The position numbers and the translations under genes are program-made. Shown piece by piece: positions 11,789 to 19,009 of a stretch of 64,000 nt of DNA (position 1 is its first letter; every line of letters begins with the position of its first letter). The notes below the pieces were generated by a model. That model was given only the letters and a program-made list of their open reading frames with translations. It had not been told where the DNA came from and made no database searches. The DNA comes from Crateriforma spongiae (lineage in GTDB: Bacteria > Planctomycetota > Planctomycetia > Pirellulales > Pirellulaceae): NCBI RefSeq assembly GCF_012290005.1, contig NZ_JAAXMS010000002.1:186001-250000 (forward strand). The letters are read 5' to 3'.

Positions 11789-12050
11789 GCGGTGGTCCAT
11801 TTTGGCACGCCGCGTGAACAGGGAACTTCGGTGAAATTCCGAGACGGCCCGGCCGCTGTGATCGATGGCGATGACAAACCTGGGTGGCATCCACTTTGGT
11901 GACGCACATCAGCCGACCGGTCTTTCTTTCTGCCATTGTTTCCATCGACGCACCTGCGGGACACGTGACGAAATGTCCGCCCCGCAACCCGTTGAGCGAA
12001 ACGAGAAGGCGACCGGGCGGACATCCATCGAGAGTCAGAAGACCTACCGC
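11789..12050 (+). promoter_or_regulatory. Cobalamin (B12) riboswitch aptamer
   Basis: The elements of a cobalamin riboswitch occur in order on the plus strand. P1 5' strand GCGGTGG is at 11789-11795, followed by TCC. GGGAAC is at 11821-11826, GGTGAAATTCC at 11830-11840, and the CGGCCCGGCCGCTGTGA core at 11845-11861. CCACT is near 11891, GAGAAGGCG at 12003-12011, and the B12 box AGTCAGAAGACCTACC at 12033-12048. CTACCGC at 12044-12050 pairs with the 5' strand (six Watson-Crick pairs and one G-U). The arm between CCACT and GAGAAGG is unusually long, and a perfect 10-base inverted repeat (11973-11982 with 12015-12024) lies within this 3' half. The layout parallels the well-known btuB leader. It points at the gene starting at 12243. 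No covariance search was possible here. Confidence 0.85.
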
Positions 12051-12121
12051 GAATTGGACGCATGCCTTGGCTCTTTGTCAGAACCAGGGCGGGACCTTCT
12101 TGGGCGAGGTCGGCGTTGTGA

Positions 12122-12156
12122 GAAGTCCACGGGTGTGCCGGTAACGGCATGACTTC
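12122..12156 (+). promoter_or_regulatory. Hairpin downstream of the B12 aptamer, possible expression platform
   Basis: GAAGTC (12122-12127) pairs with GACTTC (12151-12156), enclosing a second stem TGCCG (12136-12140) with CGGCA (12145-12149) around a GTAA loop. It sits between the aptamer and the DUF1559 start. There is no clean T-run after it, so if it is the expression platform it may act through a weak terminator or through translation. This is inference from folding by eye. Confidence 0.35.
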
Positions 12157-12242
12157 GCGATCTTCTCTTTGATTCATCGTCTTCCAACGGTTGATTCTTC
12201 ACGCGGCTCGTTCATCCGTCGCAGCAGTGCGATCGGTACGCG

Positions 12243-13091
12243 ATGCCATCGGTGGGATCGGTCCGTCAGGTCGGAACGAGTGCCGTGATCCAAACCGTCC
12301 AACGACAGCGACGACCCTTGACCGGGTTCACCTTGGTCGAATTGCTGGTGGTGATTGCCATCATCGGCATCTTGGTCTCGCTATTGATGCCGGCGGTCCA
12401 GGCGGCTCGTGAAGCGGCCCGGAAAACCAAGTGCCAAAACCATTTGAAGCAGATCGGTTTGGGGCTTCACGCCTATCACAACACTCACGGTTGCTTGCCG
12501 GTGGGCTGTTTCGAATGGCGGTCGTATGGTGCACCGGCGACCAACCGCCAATACGCATGGTCGGCGATGCTGTTGCCGTTCATCGAGCAACAAAACCTAC
12601 ACGACCGAATCGATTTCAACATCGCGTTTGATCACCCCGATAACGCGGCGGCCGCGGCCGAAGTGGTGCCGACCTATGTGTGCCCATCCGCCCTGCCCCG
12701 CGATGCCCAGCGAGGCCCCAGCGATTACGGCGGTCTGTTCGGCGAACGGCTGGTCGACCGCGAACCGGAAGACGGCGTGTTCTTGTACGACCGACGCATC
12801 CGCTTCCGCGACATCCGTGACGGCCTGAGCCAAACGTTGATCATCGGCGAAGACGTCGGTGGCCCCCATTCGGAATGGATCAACGGGCTGAACGTGTTTG
12901 TTCAAGCCCACGGCATCAATGATTCGACCGCCTGGATCGGCGACAACGAAATCCGCAGCCAACACAGCGGCGGCGCGATGGTCTTGTACGCCGACGGTCA
13001 CGTGGAATTTGAATCCGAATCGATCGACAAACAGACGCTCGGAAAACTCATCACACGATCCAAGAGTGACGTGGTGACCGATCGGCTTTAA
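12243..13091 (+). CDS. DUF1559 protein with type IV prepilin-like N terminus
   Basis: The 282-residue protein has a short basic leader followed by GFTLVELLVVIAIIGIL (about residues 28-44), a textbook prepilin cleavage site and hydrophobic helix. It then continues as the planctomycete DUF1559 domain with the NHLKQIGLGLHAYHNTHG segment and the C-terminal signature HSGGAMVLYADGHV. Such proteins are exported and probably assembled or anchored like pseudopilins; their molecular role is unknown. ATG 12243 gives a 27-residue leader; GTG 12285 is a shorter alternative. It is the first gene after the cobalamin riboswitch, an unusual setting for this abundant family, and may be co-transcribed with the genes to 15026. 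Confidence 0.85.
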   Translation: MPSVGSVRQVGTSAVIQTVQRQRRPLTGFTLVELLVVIAIIGILVSLLMPAVQAAREAARKTKCQNHLKQIGLGLHAYHNTHGCLPVGCFEWRSYGAPATNRQYAWSAMLLPFIEQQNLHDRIDFNIAFDHPDNAAAAAEVVPTYVCPSALPRDAQRGPSDYGGLFGERLVDREPEDGVFLYDRRIRFRDIRDGLSQTLIIGEDVGGPHSEWINGLNVFVQAHGINDSTAWIGDNEIRSQHSGGAMVLYADGHVEFESESIDKQTLGKLITRSKSDVVTDRL

Positions 13092-13146
13092 CAGCAAATA
13101 CGCCCAATCATTTCTTTTACAAACCACACATCTAGATTTCTACACC

Positions 13147-14115
13147 ATGACCGTTTTTCATCACATTTTCCGTCGCGGATGGATTGTCGCCGGCCTTGCG
13201 TTTTTGGTTTCGGATAGCCACGCATCCACCGTCATCGATTTCGAATCAGTCCCGGTTCCGATTCAGTCAACCTCCGCGAACTCAGGTCCCTTTCCGACGG
13301 AAACGGGAACTCAACCCGGTGCGTTTGGAGGCACCGAGGTGATTTCCGAATTCACGATCGACGGGGTCACCTTGAAGAACTACTACAACCAAGATTTTGA
13401 CAGCTGGCGGGGAGTCGCGGTTTCGCAACGCGGCTTACCTTCATGGACATCGGGCAACGATCCGATGGGCGGCTTTATTCCATTGGAATATCAAAATGAC
13501 AACGACACGGTGACCACGACGGGTGACGGTGCCGGCGGCTCGTCGACCTGGATCGTCGCCTCGGGGGATGGTCCCGATTCGACTGTGGCCGCTGGTCTGT
13601 TCAACTCTTCGTTGGAAGCTAGCAACGGCTCATTTTTTCAATCTCTGGATGTACAGATCACGCAAACGACGGCACATGTGGTCCAAAATGGCAGCGGATT
13701 CACGGACCCAATGGGAAGTTCGGGCGGAAACGAATTTCTGAGCGTCCGCTTCTATGACATCTCCGACGGAACCGCCGGCTCGTTCGTCGAAGTCGATTTG
13801 GCCACCTTTACCGTCGGCGATGCAGGCCCCGTCCTGCTAGATGAATGGACCACCGTGGATCTGAGTGCCTTGGGCGAAGCGACCGCGATTGGACTGGATT
13901 TCGTCGGAAGCAATTCGGGAAGCTTTGGCGTCAATCTGCCCGCCTATGTGGCCATGGACAATGTCACGGTATCGGCCGTTCCCGAGCCGTCGATGCTGGC
14001 GGTCTTGCTAGGCGGGTCGACACTGGCGGCGGCACGCCTGCGTCGGCGACGAAACGCACTGGCCGGCCAATCAGTCTCGACCGATAACCAAGAATCGGAG
14101 AAGGTGCGTGCCTGA
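13147..14115 (+). CDS. PEP-CTERM protein with DUF4465-like domain
   Basis: The 322-residue protein has an N-terminal signal peptide (hydrophobic stretch about residues 9-25) and a C-terminal PEP-CTERM sorting signal (VPEPSMLAVLLGGSTLAAARLRRRR), so it is exported and probably processed by an exosortase system. The middle resembles DUF4465: a start IDFESVPVP, an aromatic SWRGVAVS block, and near the end a DEWTTVDLSALGEA strand and PAYVAMDNV. My recollection is that DUF4465 proteins occur in B12-riboswitch operons of Bacteroidetes, where some bind corrinoids at the cell surface. The riboswitch upstream here agrees with that, but the assignment is by eye. It starts 55 bases after the DUF1559 gene and overlaps the next gene by 8 bases. 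Confidence 0.7.
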   Translation: MTVFHHIFRRGWIVAGLAFLVSDSHASTVIDFESVPVPIQSTSANSGPFPTETGTQPGAFGGTEVISEFTIDGVTLKNYYNQDFDSWRGVAVSQRGLPSWTSGNDPMGGFIPLEYQNDNDTVTTTGDGAGGSSTWIVASGDGPDSTVAAGLFNSSLEASNGSFFQSLDVQITQTTAHVVQNGSGFTDPMGSSGGNEFLSVRFYDISDGTAGSFVEVDLATFTVGDAGPVLLDEWTTVDLSALGEATAIGLDFVGSNSGSFGVNLPAYVAMDNVTVSAVPEPSMLAVLLGGSTLAAARLRRRRNALAGQSVSTDNQESEKVRA

Positions 14116-14386
14116 GACTTCCCCCGAAATCGAAAGCAGCCTGCCGCATTCGCCAGTCCCGGCATCCGGCAGGGCCGGATCCCCGGCTTCTCAGCCGCCT
14201 ATCCCCACCGGCGTGGTTGCGTCGCCTTGCGTTCGCCAATGCCTGCTTAACGGCCAAGGGATTTGCACGGGGTGTTTTCGGCACAGCCAAGAAATCGGCC
14301 TGTGGTCGGCGGCAAGCAACCAACAGAAACAACAGATTGTGGCAGCGGCAATGCGACGCCGTGCCGAAACCCTTATCGACCGTTAA
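14108..14386 (+). CDS. DUF1289 family small cysteine-rich protein
   Basis: The 92-residue product has a proline/serine-rich N terminus and then the DUF1289 pattern SPCVRQCLLNGQGICTGCFRH, with four closely spaced cysteines that probably bind a metal or an Fe-S centre, followed by a short helix (EIGLWSAAS). Members are small cytoplasmic proteins of unknown role, often described only as Fe-S-like. The start is GTG 14108, inside the end of the PEP-CTERM gene (8-base overlap), so the two are probably translated together. The next gene begins 73 bases on. The cysteine motif makes the family call sound; the role in a B12 locus is unknown. Confidence 0.7.
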   Translation: MPETSPEIESSLPHSPVPASGRAGSPASQPPIPTGVVASPCVRQCLLNGQGICTGCFRHSQEIGLWSAASNQQKQQIVAAAMRRRAETLIDR

Positions 14387-14459
14387 ACTTGGCGGACGGT
14401 CCACGCCGATCCGCCACGCTTTGAACCCACTTTATCCGTTTTTCATCAGGACACTTGTC

Positions 14460-15026
14460 ATGAAATCGTCGACTCCGCGTGATTCCCAGTGGCTGCCCGA
14501 ATTGTCTTCCGCACGATCGGCCGTGGCCGTTGCAGCAGCCATGGTGGCGATCGGCTTGGTCAGCCGTTTCCTGCCTCACCCGCCCAACTTTTCGCCCATC
14601 GGATCGTTGGCGTTGTTCGGCGGCGCGATGTTCGCATCGCGGCGGATGGCCGTCTTGGTTCCGCTGGCCGCAATGCTGATCAGCGACATGTTCCTGGGCT
14701 TTCACGTGGCGATGTGGGCCACCTATGGGTGCTTCGCTGCCAGCGTGATGCTGGGACGATGGATCCGCCGGCAACCGGGCGTGATGCGAATCACCACCGC
14801 CGGCCTGGCCAGTTCGACCCTGTTTTTTGTGATGACCAATCTGGCGGTCTGGATGAAGTGGTACGACCCGTCGTTGGCCGGCTTGGTGACCTGCTTTACC
14901 GCCGCCATCCCGTTCTTCCAAAACACTTTGGCCAGCGACGCGATCTTCACGGTTGCGATGTTCGGTTCGGCTGCCCTGGCCAGCCGTCCGGTCACGCAAC
15001 TTCGGCCGCTTGCACAAGCTGTTTGA
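14460..15026 (+). CDS. DUF6580-like polytopic membrane protein, possible transporter
   Basis: The 188-residue product has about five to six hydrophobic helices, starting near residue 17 (SAVAVAAAMVAIGLVSRFLPHPPNFSPIG). The HPPNFSPIGSLALFGGAMF string followed by PLAAMLISDMFLGFH is characteristic of the family now called DUF6580, which resembles ECF-transporter S components in size and layout. If that is right it could bind and import a small ligand; under the upstream cobalamin riboswitch a corrinoid or cobalt compound is the natural guess, not a demonstrated fact. ATG 14460 is chosen because upstream codons read through the DUF1289 gene. Its last 35 bases overlap the convergent epimerase gene. 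Confidence 0.7.
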   Translation: MKSSTPRDSQWLPELSSARSAVAVAAAMVAIGLVSRFLPHPPNFSPIGSLALFGGAMFASRRMAVLVPLAAMLISDMFLGFHVAMWATYGCFAASVMLGRWIRRQPGVMRITTAGLASSTLFFVMTNLAVWMKWYDPSLAGLVTCFTAAIPFFQNTLASDAIFTVAMFGSAALASRPVTQLRPLAQAV

Positions 15027-15894
15027 TCGTCTGACGCAGCAAATCGGTACCGCCAAATTCCATCCCCAGCGACCGAATCTTTTCCGTCGCCATCGGGCAA
15101 CCGGGCGATTTGGCTGGACCGGTAAAGCGGGCCGCGGTGTGCCCTAGTGACTGGACGCACTGAGCCACTTCGTATTCGCTGAAGAATCGGTCACAACAGT
15201 TGAATGTCTGGCCGGCGACTTTTGACTGCGGTGCGGTTAAGACCAGCCCGATCGCTTTGGCCACGTCGGCGGCGTGCACGCACTTTCCACCGCCGGTCGC
15301 GGCAGCTTCTTTGCCGTCGATCAAGTCTTTGACCAAAGCATACCAGCGGCTGTCGCTGATCGGATCATCCACGCCATAGATGGTCGGCGGACGCACGGTG
15401 GCAGCCGTCAATCGGCCGGACAGACCATACGCGTGCACCAAATCTTCGGCCGACGCTTTGGCGGCCCCATACAGGCTGCCCGGTCGATGCGGGTGTTCTT
15501 CATCCAACGAAAGTCCTTGGACCACATGTTGGTGAACCGCACCGGAGGACACGAACACCAAGCGGTTGATCCCGCGGTCCGTTGCACTCTGCAACAAACG
15601 AAGTGTGCCCAACACATTGGTGTCAAAGTAGGCGACCGGGTCATCCGGATGATCCATGAAGGAATCGCCGCCACGCATCAGACCGGCATGCACGACCGCG
15701 TCGGCCCCGTCGGTCAATCGATCCAGGGACGCCGGGTCTGCTAAGTCGCCATGCATCCAGTGCAAGCCTTGGCGATCGGGTCCTGGATCATCACGCCGCG
15801 TCAGGGCAACGACTTGATGCCCCAAATCATCGACGAGGTGATCGATGACGTACCGTCCTAAGAATCCGCTGCCGCCGGTCAATGCAATCTTCAT
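14992..15894 (-). CDS. NAD-dependent epimerase/dehydratase (extended SDR)
   Basis: The 300-residue product begins MKIALTGGSGFLGRYVIDHL, the Rossmann GxxGxxG dinucleotide-binding turn of extended short-chain dehydrogenases. It has the VSSGAVH strand with the catalytic serine region and the YGAAKASAE motif supplying the catalytic Tyr and Lys, then the RPPTIYG segment. Such enzymes act on nucleotide sugars or related substrates; the specific substrate cannot be read. ATG 15894 fits the family; ATG 15906 would add four residues. Its 3' end overlaps the convergent DUF6580-like gene by 35 bases. Confidence 0.85.
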   Translation of the reverse strand: MKIALTGGSGFLGRYVIDHLVDDLGHQVVALTRRDDPGPDRQGLHWMHGDLADPASLDRLTDGADAVVHAGLMRGGDSFMDHPDDPVAYFDTNVLGTLRLLQSATDRGINRLVFVSSGAVHQHVVQGLSLDEEHPHRPGSLYGAAKASAEDLVHAYGLSGRLTAATVRPPTIYGVDDPISDSRWYALVKDLIDGKEAAATGGGKCVHAADVAKAIGLVLTAPQSKVAGQTFNCCDRFFSEYEVAQCVQSLGHTAARFTGPAKSPGCPMATEKIRSLGMEFGGTDLLRQTIKQLVQAAEVA

Positions 15895-15979
15895 GCGAAC
15901 CAGCATGGGCACGCTGCGTGATAGGATCAACCCACCGCCGCAGTGGCGATGAACCTTGCACCGGCGTGCCGTATTGGGA

Positions 15980-16531
15980 TCACACTTCCTGCAAAACCGT
16001 ATGTGGCGCGTCGACCTTGGTGCCCTTGTCCGCCGCATCCGATTGCGGCGGCGGTGCCGATGCCGCCGTACCGCCGAGTTCTGTTTTCAGACGCTCATTT
16101 TCGCGTCGCAGATCCAACAGTTCTTCGCGCAGTTCGTTGAAGGGATCTTGCAGATCGCTCCAGAAATCGGACCCGCGAAAAAAGATCGGCTCTTCACTTT
16201 GCCCCGCACACAGACGGATCATTTCACGACGCAGGCGAAACACGGGGCCGGCGAATCGATTGCTGAGCTTCAGCAGGTCATAGGCAAACAATGGTGCCAA
16301 TAGAATCAAGGCCGGAACCCAATAGATCGCTTCGTCAAAGAATCGCAGTGCCGTGTCGAACCAACCCACTTCAGGATTGATCATCGACTGGGCAAAAAAT
16401 TGAATGACGGTGAAGTACGTCGCCAAAGCACCGCCGTGAAGGGCGGCTCGAAGCAGCAGCGCCGATTGAACGTCTTTCTCAATTAGCAGTTGTTCGCGAG
16501 GCGCGGAACGTTGGTCGCTCTTATTGAACAT
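15980..16531 (-). CDS. HAMP-like two-helix membrane protein
   Basis: The 183-residue protein has two probable transmembrane helices (about 24-46 and 68-88). They are followed by LSNRFAGPVFRLRREM, which resembles the start of a HAMP signalling linker (the GP-x-x-RLRR pattern), a helical coiled-coil-like stretch (about 130-152), and a low-complexity tail. There is no kinase, cyclase or chemotaxis output domain, so it may be a stand-alone membrane signalling or scaffolding protein. It lies downstream of the Flp pilin gene and 85 bases upstream of the epimerase, all on the minus strand. No established function is known to me. Confidence 0.55.
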   Translation of the reverse strand: MFNKSDQRSAPREQLLIEKDVQSALLLRAALHGGALATYFTVIQFFAQSMINPEVGWFDTALRFFDEAIYWVPALILLAPLFAYDLLKLSNRFAGPVFRLRREMIRLCAGQSEEPIFFRGSDFWSDLQDPFNELREELLDLRRENERLKTELGGTAASAPPPQSDAADKGTKVDAPHTVLQEV

Positions 16532-16695
16532 GGGTTTCTACACCTAAGGTGTATGGTGGCAGTGGGGCATGTGGGGAGCATCGGGGCAGATGCCCTGCTT
16601 GTTTTTTCTTTTCGCACGAACGTTGTGGGCGCGGCGATCGGGTGAGAATCGCACCAACGTGCCTGTCGGGAGGGTGAGTCCCGCCGGGGTAGTTG

Positions 16696-16724
16696 CGAAA
16701 AGCAGGCCGGTCAAGCAAACCGGC
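16696..16724 (-). terminator. Probable terminator after the Flp pilin gene
   Basis: Read on the minus strand, GCCGGT and ACCGGC form a six-base stem with a seven-base loop (stem at 16706-16724) followed by CTGCTTTTC. It lies just beyond the pilin stop codon and would separate the pilin transcript from the HAMP-like gene. Confidence 0.4.
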
Positions 16725-16732
16725 GTGGATCC

Positions 16733-16927
16733 TTAGTTGCCTAAAGCACCGACGATGGCTTCGCCGGAATTGTCAAAGCTTTCTTTCGTCTGAATCGTCA
16801 AAAAGCTGACCGAGGCGATACAGACCGCGATGATCAACGCCAACATGACGGCGTATTCGACCGCCGTCGTCGCTTCTTCGTCGGTGGCGAACCGACCGAC
16901 GCAACGGATGGTTTTTCGTAGGTTCAT
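16733..16927 (-). CDS. Flp/Fap-type IVb pilin
   Basis: The 64-residue product fits the Flp pilin family in size and layout: a short basic leader, then TTAVEYAVMLALIIAVCIASV with the diagnostic Glu-Tyr pair (E24-Y25) at the start of the single hydrophobic helix, and a short polar tail. Flp pilins are cleaved by a TadV/CpaA-type peptidase and built into tight-adherence pili by a Tad machine, none of which is in this window. The residue four before E24-1, where cleavage is expected, is A19 rather than the usual glycine. ATG 16927 is used; upstream in-frame codons give unrelated sequence. Confidence 0.8.
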   Translation of the reverse strand: MNLRKTIRCVGRFATDEEATTAVEYAVMLALIIAVCIASVSFLTIQTKESFDNSGEAIVGALGN

Positions 16928-17239
16928 CGCGAGTGTCAAAGACTGGGCGTTTTGGCAACGGTGTTTAAGCAACTTGGAACAATGGAAACCTAGGTCGCTG
17001 CGCTGAAACGAAACCGTCCCCGGCCGGTTCACGGACATTTCCATCGACCGGCCATGTTCAGCTGTACCGATATTCGCGATTATGCTGATACCGCCACGAT
17101 CCAATCGCCCGGCTGGATCGTACCAGCCCCATTCGCCCGGGGGTCCCGTCCGCCCGGCGGGTGCCCGGGGCGTGTCGGCCGAAGCCGTCGTTTTTTAGAT
17201 GTCGAACCTTTTTCCCGCTGCATTCCCCGTACGGTGACC
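16928..17239. other. Divergent intergenic region, no gene seen
   Basis: This 312-base spacer separates the starts of the Flp pilin (minus) and the ABC-2 permease (plus). The permease frame stays open upstream to 17054, but those residues look untranslated. It presumably holds two divergent promoters; none could be assigned by eye. Confidence 0.5.
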
Positions 17240-19009
17240 ATGCTAGGCCCGGTCTTCAATCGCGAGGCAATCGTTACGCCCAAGCGTCCGCAAACGTATC
17301 TGTCGCGGGGAATTTACGTCGGTGCCCTGTTTCTGTTGTTGTGCACGGGCTATCTGGTGCTGGACGGTTCACATTCGTTGGCCACGACGTCGGATTCGGC
17401 TCGGTTCGGCGGATTCATGTTCGCACTGCTGGCCCCGTTACAACTGCTGGTCCTTTCCGCCCTGGCCGCGGTGGGGGCGGCGGGCAGTGTCGCCCAGGAA
17501 AAGGACCGGCGGACGCTGATCTTGCTGTTGCTGACGCGTCTGAGCGGGTTCGAAGTGGTGGGCGGTAAATTGACCGCGACTCTGCTGTCACCCTTGTCGC
17601 TATTGATTTGTGGACTGCCCGTCTTCTTAACGTTCCCGTTGCTGGGCGGTGTTTCCCCCCAACAAGTCATCAGTGTGTTTGCGGTCACCGCCGCCATGAT
17701 CATCCTGTCGGGAACGGTGGGCACGGTCATCGGTTTGTGGCGTGAAAAAACGTTCCAAGCGATCGCGTTGACCGTTTTGACGTTGTTGTTGTTCCTGGGT
17801 CTGGGCGAAGCGATTGCGACCCTGGTCCCACTGCCGACGTCCTGGACGTTAGCCGTCAGTCCGATCCGCGCACTGACCGCTGCGGCGTCGCCGCTATCCA
17901 GCCTGCAGGGCGATGTGCTTGCCGGTGTGGTGCTGTTCGTCTTGCTTGCGTTGGCCCTGTCGGTGGCATTGCTAATCTACGGCGTCGTGATGGTTCGCAT
18001 CTGGAACCCATCTCGCGAAGTCCGTTTCAAGGCCCCCAAAGCGGAAAACAGCGTGGACGTCGAATCGCCCGGCGAACCAGCCAGTTGGAAAGTCCGCCAG
18101 CCGCGTGCCGTTTGGGACAATCCGGTGCTGTGGCGTGAAGTCCGCACGTGGGCCTATGGCCGCAAGGTGTTGATCATTCGTGCCACGTTCGTGGTTCTGT
18201 TCGCGATTGTCGCGGCCTCCATTGCATGGCAGGTCCGCAGCGGCGTCGCCTTGGAACCGGCCGGCCGCATCGATCGTGCCCTTCCCTCGGCCACCATCCC
18301 TGTGGCCATCCTGGGCGTGGTCAGCCTCGTTCTGGTCAACGCATTGGCTGTGAACAGCATCACCGGCGAACGCGACGGGCTGGCGTTGGACCTGTTGCTG
18401 GTCACTGACCTCAGCCCACGTGAGTTCATCTTCGGGAAATTGCTGGGCGTCCTGTACGTTGCCAAGGAAATGATCGTTTTGCCGGTCCTGTTGCTGATCT
18501 ACATGGGGGCCAGCGGTGTGATGACGTGGGAGAATACGATCTATGCGGTATTGGGTGCGTTGGTTTTGTACATCTTTGTTTCGATGCTGGGCATTCACAC
18601 GGGGCTGAATTACGTCGCCGGTCGAACCGCCACCATGGCCAGTTTGGGAACCGTGTTTTTCTTGTGCGTGGGAATCGCGATTTGCATGACGATCATGGTC
18701 AGTTTCCGCGGCGCGTTTCAATTGCAACTGGCACCATTCTTGGTGATGATCTTGGGTGGTGGCGCGGCATTGTTCGCATCGCTGGGTTGGCGGAACCCCT
18801 CCAGCGCGATCTTCGCGGCATCGTTCTTTTTGCCGCTGATCACGTTCTATGCGATCACCCAATTCTTGTTGCAAATGGACCACCTTTACGTCGTTTCGGC
18901 ACTCGTAGCGGGCTACGGCTTTGCGGTGGCCGCCATGATGATTCCGGCGCTCAGTGAATTCGACGTCTGCTTGGAACCGGACCGTGGCGGGACCGGAGAA
19001 TCGACCTAG
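17240..19009 (+). CDS. ABC-2 type transporter permease
   Basis: The 589-residue polytopic protein begins MLGPVFNREAIVTPKRP and contains two copies of the ABC-2 permease pattern. Each starts from a short cytosolic segment with a conserved RE pair (FNREAIVTP near the N terminus, LWREVRTWAYGRK about residue 297), and each has the EKDRRTLILLLLTRL or ERDGLALDLLLVTDL coupling-helix-like stretch. About twelve hydrophobic helices are visible. No ATPase gene adjoins, so its nucleotide-binding partner must be elsewhere. It is followed immediately by the first CNNM gene (no gap) and then by the second. Substrate is unknown; export or membrane organisation is likely from the family. Confidence 0.8.
   Translation: MLGPVFNREAIVTPKRPQTYLSRGIYVGALFLLLCTGYLVLDGSHSLATTSDSARFGGFMFALLAPLQLLVLSALAAVGAAGSVAQEKDRRTLILLLLTRLSGFEVVGGKLTATLLSPLSLLICGLPVFLTFPLLGGVSPQQVISVFAVTAAMIILSGTVGTVIGLWREKTFQAIALTVLTLLLFLGLGEAIATLVPLPTSWTLAVSPIRALTAAASPLSSLQGDVLAGVVLFVLLALALSVALLIYGVVMVRIWNPSREVRFKAPKAENSVDVESPGEPASWKVRQPRAVWDNPVLWREVRTWAYGRKVLIIRATFVVLFAIVAASIAWQVRSGVALEPAGRIDRALPSATIPVAILGVVSLVLVNALAVNSITGERDGLALDLLLVTDLSPREFIFGKLLGVLYVAKEMIVLPVLLLIYMGASGVMTWENTIYAVLGALVLYIFVSMLGIHTGLNYVAGRTATMASLGTVFFLCVGIAICMTIMVSFRGAFQLQLAPFLVMILGGGAALFASLGWRNPSSAIFAASFFLPLITFYAITQFLLQMDHLYVVSALVAGYGFAVAAMMIPALSEFDVCLEPDRGGTGEST

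Noticed and set aside
11900-11925. Alternative B12 box (CATCAGCCGACCGGTC)
   Set aside because: It resembles a B12 box loosely, but the match at 12033-12048 is much better and pairs with the 5' strand.
11940-12050. A second, complete cobalamin aptamer in tandem
   Set aside because: GGGAC, GCCCCGCAAC and a B12 box occur here, but the B12 box and GAGAAGG element are needed as the 3' half of the aptamer starting at 11789, whose P1 closes with 12044-12050. One extended aptamer explains the data better.
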